DNA of 64,000 nucleotides from Lentzea guizhouensis (lineage in GTDB: Bacteria; Actinomycetota; Actinomycetes; Mycobacteriales; Pseudonocardiaceae): NCBI RefSeq assembly GCF_001701025.1, contig NZ_CP016793.1:7688001-7752000 (forward strand), given 5' to 3'. The notes beneath the pieces were generated by a model that ran no database searches, was not told the DNA's origin, and saw only the letters and a program-made list of their open reading frames with translations. Positions within the stretch are counted from its first letter, which is position 1. Each line of letters begins with the position of its first letter. Both the position numbers and the translations under genes were made by a program. Below, piece by piece: positions 48,248 through 55,778 of this stretch.

Positions 48248-49746
48248 AGAACGAGCACAGCGTCGTCCTGCGCACGCCGAGGCCCGCGGACGAGGTGTTC
48301 GAGCAGCTGCGGCAGCCCGCCCGGTTCGCCGACGCCGCCGCGGACATCGAGTCGGTGGCGCCGTCGGAGGAAGGCGACCGGTACGTGCTGCGGTTCCGCT
48401 CCGGGCTGGCGCGCTGGACGCAGCGGACCGAGGCCGACCCGGACGCGCGGGTGGTGCGGTTCTCCCAGGTCAGCGGTGACTTCGTGGACTTCGGCGGGTC
48501 GTGGGAGGTCGTGCCGGACGGCACCGGCAGCCGGGTGGTGCACCGGGTGGCGTTCCGCACCAGCGTGCCGCACCTGGCCGGGGCGATCGAGCCGATGATC
48601 GCGCGGGTGCTGCTGCGGGCCGCGGCGGACGTGGTGAGCGGGCTGGCCGGTCCCGCGGAGGTCGTCGAGGGCGCGCTGACCGACGAGGTCCCGTCCGGGA
48701 GCGCGGTCGCCGCTCTGGCCGCGCAGTCGGCGGGTTCCGCGTTGGCGCCGACGACGATCACGCGGCGCGAGCTCGGTCCGCGAGACGTCGCGATCGCGGT
48801 CCAGTACTGCGGTGTGTGCCATTCCGACGTCCACCAGGTGCAGGGCGACTGGGGCAACGGCCTGTTCCCGATGGTGCCGGGACACGAGATCGCCGGTGTC
48901 GTCACCGAGGTCGGCGCGGAGGTGACCCGGCACGCGGTGGGCGACCGCGTCGGTGTCGGCGTGATCGTGAACTCGTGCCGGTCGTGCGACAAGTGCGCGC
49001 AGGGGCTGGAGCAGTACTGCGCGGGTTCGGTGGAGACCTACTCCGATGTGGACGGCCACCGGGGCGGCGAGCGCACCCAGGGCGGGTACTCCACGCACAT
49101 CGTGACCGACGAGCACTTCGTGCTGCGGATCCCGGACTCGGTGCCGCTGCAGGAAGCCGCGCCGTTGCTGTGCGCGGGCATCACGACGTACTCGCCGTTG
49201 AAGCACTGGGACGTCGGGCCCGGCAAGAAGGTCGCGGTGCTCGGGCTGGGCGGGCTCGGCCATCTGGCGGTGAAGCTCGCGCACGCGATGGGCGCCGAGG
49301 TGACCGTGCTGTCGCGCACCACGCGCAAGCAGGAGGACGCCCGGCGGCTCGGGGCCGACCACTTCCACGCGACCGAGGACCCGGCGACGTTCGACCGGCT
49401 GGCCGGCACGTTCGACCTGATCGTGTGCACGGTGTCCGGTCTGTCCGATGTGGACAAGCACCTGGGGTTGCTGGCCAACGGCGGCACGATGGTCAACCTG
49501 GGCATCACCGACGAGCCGCTCGCGGTCAGCGTGTTCTCGCTGCTGCGCGGCCGGGTGTCGCTCGCGGGCTCGCAGATCGGCGGCATGGCCGAGACGCAGG
49601 AGATGCTGGACTTCTGCGCGCTGCACGGGATCGGCGCGGACGTCGAGGTGATCGCCGCGGACGAGGTCAACGCGGCGTTCGAGCGGGTGCGGGCCGGTGA
49701 CGTGCGGTACCGGTTCGTGATCGACACGTCGACGATCGGCGCCTAG
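48244..49746 (+). CDS. SRPBCC domain fused to zinc alcohol dehydrogenase
   Basis: A 500-residue fusion. Residues 1-140 form an SRPBCC (START/polyketide-cyclase-like) domain: HSVVLRTPRPADEVFEQLRQ, FRSGLARWTQRTEADPDARV, VSGDFVDFGGSWEVVPDGTG. After a short linker (V-V-E-G-A-L-T-D-E-V-P-S) comes a CAD/YahK-type medium-chain dehydrogenase with catalytic zinc text VQYCGVCHSDVHQVQGDWG and PGHEIAGVV, structural-zinc Cys in CRSCDKCAQGLEQYC, and cofactor loop VAVLGLGGLGHLAVKLAHAM. No ATG or GTG with a good ribosome site lies at the junction, so one polypeptide is likely. The fusion is unusual and could bind a hydrophobic intermediate while reducing its aldehyde. GTG 48244 overlaps the ALDH stop. Confidence 0.88.
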   Translation: MKNEHSVVLRTPRPADEVFEQLRQPARFADAAADIESVAPSEEGDRYVLRFRSGLARWTQRTEADPDARVVRFSQVSGDFVDFGGSWEVVPDGTGSRVVHRVAFRTSVPHLAGAIEPMIARVLLRAAADVVSGLAGPAEVVEGALTDEVPSGSAVAALAAQSAGSALAPTTITRRELGPRDVAIAVQYCGVCHSDVHQVQGDWGNGLFPMVPGHEIAGVVTEVGAEVTRHAVGDRVGVGVIVNSCRSCDKCAQGLEQYCAGSVETYSDVDGHRGGERTQGGYSTHIVTDEHFVLRIPDSVPLQEAAPLLCAGITTYSPLKHWDVGPGKKVAVLGLGGLGHLAVKLAHAMGAEVTVLSRTTRKQEDARRLGADHFHATEDPATFDRLAGTFDLIVCTVSGLSDVDKHLGLLANGGTMVNLGITDEPLAVSVFSLLRGRVSLAGSQIGGMAETQEMLDFCALHGIGADVEVIAADEVNAAFERVRAGDVRYRFVIDTSTIGA

Positions 49747-50699
49747 GCCGTGTCCTGCGAGTCCGTTCGACCGAGGGTCACGGGCGAGGGCCGCGACTGC
49801 CGCGGACGTGACCCGCAGGACACGGCCTGACCCCTCGCCAGGTCCGCGGCGCCGACCAGGCCGGCCCGTGCGCCGAGCTCGGCGGGGGTGACGGCGACCT
49901 GGGCGCGGATCACGTGCGTGCCGAACTCCGCGAGCGCGTGCCGGACGTGCTTGACCAGTCGCGGGTCGCAGCCGAGGCCGCCGCCCAGGACCACCTCCGC
50001 TGGGTCGAGGCAGGCGCCGAGGATCGTCAGGCCGTGGGCGAGGTGGCCGCTGACGGTCGCGACGACCTCGGCGGCGCGGCGGTCACCGCACTCCGCCGCG
50101 GCCAGCACCTGTTCGCCGGACGTCGCGCGGGAGTCCAGTGCCGGCGTGCTTCGGCGACCAGTGCCGGGCCGCTCGCGTACTGCTCCCAGCACCCGGTCGC
50201 GCCGCACTCGCAGGGCGGCCGACGACGAGCGGCAGGTGGCCCCATTCGCCGCCGAGTCGCGGGGGGACGAGCCGCCGACCACCGTGCCGCCGCCGATGCC
50301 GGTGCCGACGGTCACCGCGGTGGTGTCACGGCCCCTGCCCGCGCCGAAGCGGTGTTCCGCCCACGCCGCCGCGTGCCCGTCGTTGCTCAGCCGCACCTCA
50401 CAGCCGAGCGCGGTGCGCAGCCGGTCGGCCAGCGGGAGGTCGCGCCAGCCGAGGTTCACCGCGGACAGCACGGCACCCGCGGCCGTGTCGACCGGTCCGG
50501 GGACGCAGATGCCGAGGTGGGAGATCTCGTGCAGGTCCAGCGACGTCCTGGCGATGGCGACGAGCTGGTCGACCACGGCGTCACCGCGCCCGATCACGGC
50601 GTGGACCTCGACCGCTCTCGTCGTGCCGTCCGGCCGGACCAGGCCGAAGGCGATCTTGGTTCCGCCCACGTCGACACCCAGCGCGAGGTTCGAGGTCAT
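49743..50699 (-). pseudogene. ROK family sugar kinase, internally frameshifted
   Basis: A ROK kinase/regulator-type protein of about 315 residues. ATG 50699 starts T-S-N-L-A-L-G-V-D-V-G-G-T-K-I-A-F-G, the phosphate-1 motif. LGICVPGPVDTAAGAVLSAV, VRLSNDGHAAAWAEHRFGAG and TTAVTVGTGIGGGTVVGG follow. At about 50140-50265 the reading leaves frame three times; the other frames supply PRLGGEWGHLPLVVGRP and the zinc motif CECGATGCWEQYASG. Three single-base losses net to zero, so the C-terminus returns in frame (AEVVLGGGLGCDPRLVKHVR). The final 25 or so residues are read from the palindrome. No N-terminal DNA-binding domain exists, so it is a kinase, probably for the sugar handled by the divergent DeoR-type operon. 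Confidence 0.82.
49745..49828. repeat. 84-bp nested palindrome at the operon end (terminator, MITE-like)
   Basis: AGGCCGTGTCCTGCG (49745-49759) and CGCAGGACACGGCCT (49814-49828) are perfect 15-base arms. Inside, GGGTCACG pairs with CGTGACCC and CCGCG with CGCGG. It covers the stop codons of both the ADH fusion gene and the convergent ROK gene, giving the ROK protein an odd C-terminal tail. Design resembles the 127-bp element at 18796, and the left end also carries CTAG. It is likely the bidirectional terminator of the operon. Confidence 0.75.
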
Positions 50700-50732
50700 C
50701 CGACGTCCTTCCTTGCCCCCAGGCGGACCCTT

Positions 50733-50770
50733 CGATAACTTCGCTTTGCTTTCGTTTTATCACCTTTGGC
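50733..50770. promoter_or_regulatory. DeoR operator region between ROK and Gfo/Idh genes
   Basis: An AT-rich stretch with repeated CTTCG/CTTTG/CTTTCG elements (AACTTCGCTTTGCTTTCGTT, then TTATCACCTTTGGCGATTTG) lies in the 97-base divergent gap. Tandem C-T-T-T-C-G-like repeats are typical of DeoR/GlpR-type operators; the DeoR gene at 52645 is the natural regulator. Confidence 0.5.
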
Positions 50771-50796
50771 GATTTGAACGGAAGGAATCGGCAACC

Positions 50797-51831
50797 GTGA
50801 AGAGTCCGGTACGGCTGGGGCTGATCGGCTGCGGCCGGATCGCCCAGGTCGCCCACCTGCCCGCGCTGGAGAAGGCCGACGGCGTGGACCTGCTGGCGGT
50901 GTGCGACCCGGACGCCGCGGTGGCCGGCGCGGTGGCCCGCCGCTACCACATCAGCACCGTGCACACCGACGCCGCCAACCTGCTCGCGGACCCGTCGGTG
51001 GAGGCCGTGCTGGTCGCGGCACCGGACCGGTTCCACTTCGACCTCGCCGATGCGGCACTGGCAGCCGGCAAGCACGTGCTCGTGGAGAAACCACTGGCCG
51101 CGACCGTGAAGGAGTGCGAGCAGCTGGTCGCACGGGTGCGCGCGACCGGGCTCACGCTGCAGGTCGGCGCGATGAAACGACACGACCCCGGGCTTGAGTT
51201 CGCGCACCGGTTCGTGGGCTCGCGGCTCGGTGAGATCAGGGCGTTCCACGCCTGGTACCGCATCGGCAGCACCCGGCCGGGCGTCGAGGCGACGTTGTTC
51301 CCGAAGGTCTTCGCCGACGACGCGCGGCGGGACGCCGAGAGCGCGTTCAAGGCCGATCGGGAGCGGTACCTGTTGGCGACGCACGGCGCGCACGTGTTCG
51401 ACACCGTGCGGTTCCTGCTCGGTGACGTGCGGGCGGTGACGGCGAAGCACCGCGGGTTCGGGCGCGACCACTCGTGGAGCGTGCTGCTGACGCTCGCGTC
51501 CGGAGCGGTCGGCACGGCGACGATCACGGTCGACGTGGCCGGCGACGGCGCCGAGGGGATCGAGGTGTTCGGCGCGTCCGGGCAGGTGGAGGTGCGCACG
51601 CACTTCCCGTTCTTCCGGCGGGCCTCGGACGTGCGGGCCTATTGCGACGGCGCGGTGACGGTCCCGGTCTTCGCCGACACGGACGCGTACGAGCGGCAGG
51701 CCGAGGCGTTCGCGCGAGCCGTGCGGGGAGATGTCGCGGTCAGTCCGGATGCGACGGACGGGCTGGAGGCGGTGCGGCTGATCACGGCGGTGGAGCGGTC
51801 GGTCGTGAGCGGGGCGGAGGTGGAGCTGTGA
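50797..51831 (+). CDS. Gfo/Idh/MocA family oxidoreductase
   Basis: A 344-residue NAD(P)-dependent sugar or cyclitol dehydrogenase. The Rossmann start is VRLGLIGCGRIAQVAHLPAL, with VLVAAPDRFHFDLADAAL and the conserved catalytic VLVEKPLAATVKECEQLVA (E-K-P). The second domain includes LTLQVGAMKRHDPGLEFAHR and LLATHGAHVFDTVRFLLGDV, whose His-Gly-x-H-x-x-D resembles the proton-relay motif. GTG 50797 follows GGAAGGAA. It is the first gene of a three-gene operon with an isomerase and DeoR regulator, a typical inositol- or rare-sugar catabolic set; the exact sugar is not evident. Confidence 0.92.
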   Translation: MKSPVRLGLIGCGRIAQVAHLPALEKADGVDLLAVCDPDAAVAGAVARRYHISTVHTDAANLLADPSVEAVLVAAPDRFHFDLADAALAAGKHVLVEKPLAATVKECEQLVARVRATGLTLQVGAMKRHDPGLEFAHRFVGSRLGEIRAFHAWYRIGSTRPGVEATLFPKVFADDARRDAESAFKADRERYLLATHGAHVFDTVRFLLGDVRAVTAKHRGFGRDHSWSVLLTLASGAVGTATITVDVAGDGAEGIEVFGASGQVEVRTHFPFFRRASDVRAYCDGAVTVPVFADTDAYERQAEAFARAVRGDVAVSPDATDGLEAVRLITAVERSVVSGAEVEL

Positions 51832-52634
51832 GCGGACTTGCCACCCGGCTGGGAATCTTCGCCCGCACCTTCGTCCGGGCGCGGCCTGCCGAGGTGTCCG
51901 CGGCCGTGCGTGCGGCCGGGTACGCGTGTGCGCACTGGAACTTCAGGGCGATCGGGCTGCCGACGCTCGCTTCCGGAGTGGACAGCGCGGTGTTCTCGGA
52001 CCTGCGCAGGGCTTTTGCCGCCGACGGACTGCGGATTCCCAGTGTGTCGGCGACGTTCAACGCGCTGGAGCCCGGTGCTGACGACGTGCGCGACGCGGTG
52101 CGGTTGATCGGCTCGGCACCGCTGCTCGGGGCCGACGTCGTGACGCTGTGCACGGGAACACGGGACCGCACGGACATGTGGCGCGCCCATCCGGACAACT
52201 CCGGTGCGCTGGCGTGGCGAGACCTGCGGGCGACGCTGGAACCGTTGCTGGTGGCGGCGGACGCGGCCGGTGTCGTGCTCGGAGTCGAGCCCGAAGCGGG
52301 CAACGTCGTGAGCGACGCACATGCGGCCGCCCGGTTGCTGGCGGAGCTCGGCGATGACGCCCCGGTGGGCATCGTGTTCGACGCGGCGAACCTCCTCTCC
52401 CCCGGCGCACCGCAGGCGGACGTGCTCACCGAGGCGGCCGATCTGCTCGGGCCGCGCGTGGTGTCCGTGCACGCCAAGGACTTCGACACGCTCGACCGAC
52501 AACTGCTGTGGCGCCTGCTGGACCGGATGCCCCCGGTGCCGGTGATCGTCCAGGACGTGTCCGAGCAGGACGCCGCGGCCGTGCGGACAGGCCTCCTCGC
52601 CAACCACGTCGTTGACTCCAAAACAACCTGCTAG
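51828..52634 (+). CDS. Sugar phosphate isomerase/epimerase (xylose isomerase-like TIM barrel)
   Basis: A 268-residue protein of the AP-endonuclease-2/IolE/IolI-type fold. It begins S-G-L-A-T-R-L-G-I-F-A-R-T-F, contains GYACAHWNFRAIGLPTLAS, GADVVTLCTGTRDRTDMWRA, VVLGVEPEAGNVVSDAHAAA (metal-binding Glu), VGIVFDAANLLSPGA (Asp) and RVVSVHAKDFDTL (His). These are the usual divalent-metal ligands. GTG 51828 overlaps the preceding stop (GTGA). With the Gfo/Idh oxidoreductase it probably interconverts keto- and aldo-forms of a sugar or inositol derivative. Confidence 0.88.
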   Translation: MSGLATRLGIFARTFVRARPAEVSAAVRAAGYACAHWNFRAIGLPTLASGVDSAVFSDLRRAFAADGLRIPSVSATFNALEPGADDVRDAVRLIGSAPLLGADVVTLCTGTRDRTDMWRAHPDNSGALAWRDLRATLEPLLVAADAAGVVLGVEPEAGNVVSDAHAAARLLAELGDDAPVGIVFDAANLLSPGAPQADVLTEAADLLGPRVVSVHAKDFDTLDRQLLWRLLDRMPPVPVIVQDVSEQDAAAVRTGLLANHVVDSKTTC

Positions 52635-52644
52635 CGTCGAGGCC

Positions 52645-53412
52645 ATGTCCGCCGAGCAACCCGTGTTCGCAGAGGAACGGCAGCAGAAGATCCTCGCGAT
52701 GGTCAACGCGCAGGGGCGGGTCAGGATCGCCGAGCTGGTCACGGTGCTGAAGGTGTCGGAACCGACGATCCGCAAGGACCTCAGCGCGCTCGAGGACCAG
52801 CGGCTGCTGCGCCGCACGCACGGCGGGGCCATCGCGACCCAGTCCCAGGTCGAGCGGACCATCGACGCGCGCAGCGACCTGCACGGCGCGGCCAAGGACC
52901 TGATCGCCAAGGCGTGCCTGGCCGAGATCGGGCCCGGCGACGCGATCTTCCTCGACAGCGGCACGACCGTGCAGCGCATCGCCGACCAGCTCGACCAGGT
53001 CCACGTGAACGTGCTGACCAACGCGCTGGGCGTGGCGTCGGCATTGGCGGACAAGCCGAAGGTGCGGCACACGTTGCTCGGCGGGTCGGTGCGGGCGCTG
53101 GGCGGCACGGTGGTCGGGCCGGTGGCGGTCGAGACGCTGGCGCGCTTCACCGTGAACACCGCGTTCATCAGCGCGAGCGGCTTCACCCAGGAGGGCGTGT
53201 CGGTCGCGGACGTGGCCGAGGCACAGGTCAAGCAGGCGGTGGTGGAACGGGCCCGGCGGGTCGTGCTCGCGGTGGACAGCAGCAAGTTCGGCGTGCAGGA
53301 CTTCGTGACGGTGTGCCCGCTGGACCGGATCGACGTGGTGGTGACCGAGGAGGCGTCCGCCGACGTCAGGGCGATCTGCGCGGAGCACGGTGTGGAGCTG
53401 CGCGTCGTGTGA
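52645..53412 (+). CDS. DeoR/GlpR family transcriptional regulator
   Basis: A 255-residue sugar-responsive repressor. The DeoR helix-turn-helix is RQQKILAMVNAQGRVRIAEL then VLKVSEPTIRKDLSALEDQ, with the signature LLRRTHGGAI. The C-terminal sugar-phosphate sensor has DAIFLDSGTTVQRIADQL, NVLTNALGVASAL, LGGSVRALGGTVVGPVA and FGVQDFVTVCPLDRIDVVV. ATG 52645 lies 10 bases after the isomerase stop; TTGACT and TAGCGT just upstream suggest an extra internal promoter. It likely represses the divergent ROK and oxidoreductase genes until a sugar phosphate accumulates. Confidence 0.93.
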   Translation: MSAEQPVFAEERQQKILAMVNAQGRVRIAELVTVLKVSEPTIRKDLSALEDQRLLRRTHGGAIATQSQVERTIDARSDLHGAAKDLIAKACLAEIGPGDAIFLDSGTTVQRIADQLDQVHVNVLTNALGVASALADKPKVRHTLLGGSVRALGGTVVGPVAVETLARFTVNTAFISASGFTQEGVSVADVAEAQVKQAVVERARRVVLAVDSSKFGVQDFVTVCPLDRIDVVVTEEASADVRAICAEHGVELRVV

Positions 53413-53419
53413 GGACGAG

Positions 53420-53443
53420 CCGCAGCCCCACACCGTGCTGCGG
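53420..53443. terminator. Short hairpin between convergent DeoR and acylase genes
   Basis: CCGCAGC (53420-53426) pairs with GCTGCGG (53437-53443) around a 10-base loop in the 31-base gap between opposing stop codons. Short but well placed. Confidence 0.45.
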
Positions 53444-55715
53444 TCAGAGGCGGTGCACGGTCAGTGCGGGGTCGGCGGCGATCTCCCGTTCGGTGAAGGC
53501 CGCGGTGACCCACTTCTTGCTCGCGTAGAGGCGGGCCTGATCGGTGTGGTGCACCGACGACCGGTTCGCGGACTGGCCGTAGACGAGGACGGACCGCATC
53601 CGCGGGCCGTGCGCGGTGAGCTCGACCGCCATGACGAAGCTCGTCCCGTGCGGGATGGCACCGAACTCGTCCAGCGGCCGGGGTGTGCCCGGCACGGAGA
53701 TCACGTTGAAGCAGCCCTCCGGGCCGCGGCAGCCGTGAACCGGGATGCCCTCGTAGCGCTGGACCGCGTCGAGCGGCACGTCCACCGGCAGGCCCGCGGC
53801 CGCGAAGGCCAGCACGGTGTCGGCGAACACCCGCCGCAGGCCGGGGTCGTCGGCGTTGAGGTCACGGGGCGTGCGCGCGGGGTCGGCCGGGTCGAACGGC
53901 ACCTTCCACAGCACGATCCCCGGCCGGCGGACCCGCTCGGCGAACGCCCGCCACAGCACCGCTCCCCGGCTGCGCTCGCCGGTGTCACCGGTGCCGGACC
54001 AGGTGTCCAGGGTGGCGCAGGCCCGGCGGACGTCCACCGGCCGGCCGTCGGTCGCGGGCAGGGTCGGGTTGGCCCGGCACATCGCCACGACCGCGGCACG
54101 GCCCTGTTCGGCGGTGAGGTTGCGGTTGCCGAACATCGAGTCGCCCACAGTGGACAGTGTGAAGTTCCCGGCGGCGATCATGTCCAGACCGAGACGGGTG
54201 CGCGGAGACCGTTCCGTGCCGACGTCACCGACGATGCTCGGGTACCCGGTCAGCGGCGCGGCCGGGTTGGTGAGCCACGGGCTGTCGTTCATGTTGCTCA
54301 CGTGGTCGGTGCGGACCAGGCTCGGCAGCCGCTTCGGCCCGAACCGGCCAGGCACCAGCGCGTCGGGGTCGGTGCCCCAGCCGCAGTCCGACCGGCTGCC
54401 GTCGAGGATCACCAGCCCGAGGTCCGGGCCGACACCGCACCGGGCGCGTTGCTCGTCGGTGACGTGCGGGACGACTTGGACGTCGCTGTAGTAGGAGGTG
54501 CCGGTGGAGTCGGCGGCGAGCGTGTTGACCCACGGCAGGCCTTGGTGCCGGACGAGCGCGGCGTGCAGGTCCTTGATCGTGCGGGCGCGGGCGATCGCGA
54601 GCCACTGGTCGATGACGCGCAGGTTGTCGGCGTTGGCGTCGCGCAGCACGTACGCGGTGGTGGTCGTCCACTGCAAGGGGCCGGGGTCCTCGACGAGCGG
54701 ACCGTCCGGGGTGCGGTGGAGCGTCCTGGTGACCGGGGTCGTGGTGCCGTCGGGCTGGCGGACCTGCACGGTGACCTGGTCGGCGGTCATCCGGTGGGGC
54801 CGGCCGTCGACGAGGTAGCTGGTGGGGTCACCGGGAACGAGGGTCAGGCGGCTCGCGGTGACCGTGTGGGCCTCGGAGGCGGTGTGGGTCCAGCCGAGGC
54901 GGTCGTTGTGACCGATGTTGACCACCGGCAGGCCTGCCAGGCCGGCGCCGCTCACGTTGAGCCGGCCGGGGATGGTGAGGTGGTGCTGGTAGAAGCGCCA
55001 GTCGTCGGCCCAGTCGAAGTGGGGGTTGCCGAGGACCATGCCGGTGCCGTTCGCGGTGGAGTGGCGGCCGAGCGCGAAGCCGTTGCTCGCCGGGCGGTCG
55101 TCGGCCGCGCCTGGTGGTGAGGCGCGGCACGGCAGCGGCGTGGCGGCACGGAAGCGGGCGGTCGCCGCAGCGCTGGCCGGACCTCGCTGCCGGTTGCGCC
55201 GCCACCACCGCCTCCAGCATCGACTCGCTCCGGTCAGCCCGGCGACCTGGTACGCCGCCGCCAACGTCGACCTCGGTGATCGCCACCATCCCGCCCCGGC
55301 ACGCCGCGTCCGGCAGGCCGGTCACGCCGACCTCGGCCAGGTACCGGTTGAACCCCGCCGCGTACCCGCGCACCAGCTCCCGCGCCTGCCGCGACGGCCC
55401 GTCCGGCGCGCCCAGCAGGCGTTCGACGACACCGGACTGGTTGACCCACCGGTGGTACAGGTCGCTGTCCAGCGACCCCGGGCCGAACCACCGCGACCGC
55501 TCCCCCGCCAGCGTCAGCGCGATGTCGGCCATCACGCACGCGTTGTCCTGCGCGAACGCGTACCCCAGCCCCTCCCCCGCTCCCCGGTGGTCTGCCGCGC
55601 GGACGTGCGGGATGCCGTACGAGGTCCGCCGGACCACCGTCCCGCCGTCGGCGGCAGCGGGTGGGCAGACCGCCGCAACCCCCGCCACGACCAACGACAA
55701 AGCCAACAACCGCAT
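53444..55715 (-). pseudogene. Secreted penicillin-acylase-family amidase, frameshifted
   Basis: An N-terminal-nucleophile hydrolase of the penicillin/aculeacin/acyl-homoserine-lactone acylase family, about 757 residues. ATG 55715 starts a Sec signal peptide (LLALSLVVAGVAAV). The alpha-chain text VVRRTSYGIPHVRAADHRGA, GLGYAFAQDNACVMADIALT and WFGPGSLDSDLYHR follows. The frame wanders between about 55270 and 55100. The beta chain then begins around A-S-N-G-F-A-L-G with the catalytic Ser (family S-N-x-W-A-L/I), followed by GMVLGNPHFDWADDWRFYQ, VVNIGHNDRLGWTHTASEAH and NTLAADSTGTSYYSDVQ. At least three single-base indels break the linker region. Substrates of the family include acyl lactones and lipopeptides; this one is unknown. 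Confidence 0.82.
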
Positions 55716-55734
55716 CAGGTTCCCCCTCTGTTCG

Positions 55735-55778
55735 TGTGCAGGGCCTACTCGTTGTGCAGGGCCTACTCGTTGTGCAGG
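55735..55778. repeat. 18-bp tandem repeat duplicating the end of the permease gene
   Basis: TGTGCAGGGCCTACTCGT occurs at 55735-55752 and 55753-55770, with a third partial copy to 55778. On the minus strand it duplicates the last codons and stop of the ABC permease, giving L-H-N-E-stop twice in the same frame. It looks like replication slippage at a gene end. Confidence 0.85.

Noticed and set aside
35117..49746. Polyketide or nonribosomal peptide synthetase modules
   Set aside because: No ketosynthase, carrier or condensation motifs in any frame; the operon consists of single-function enzymes.
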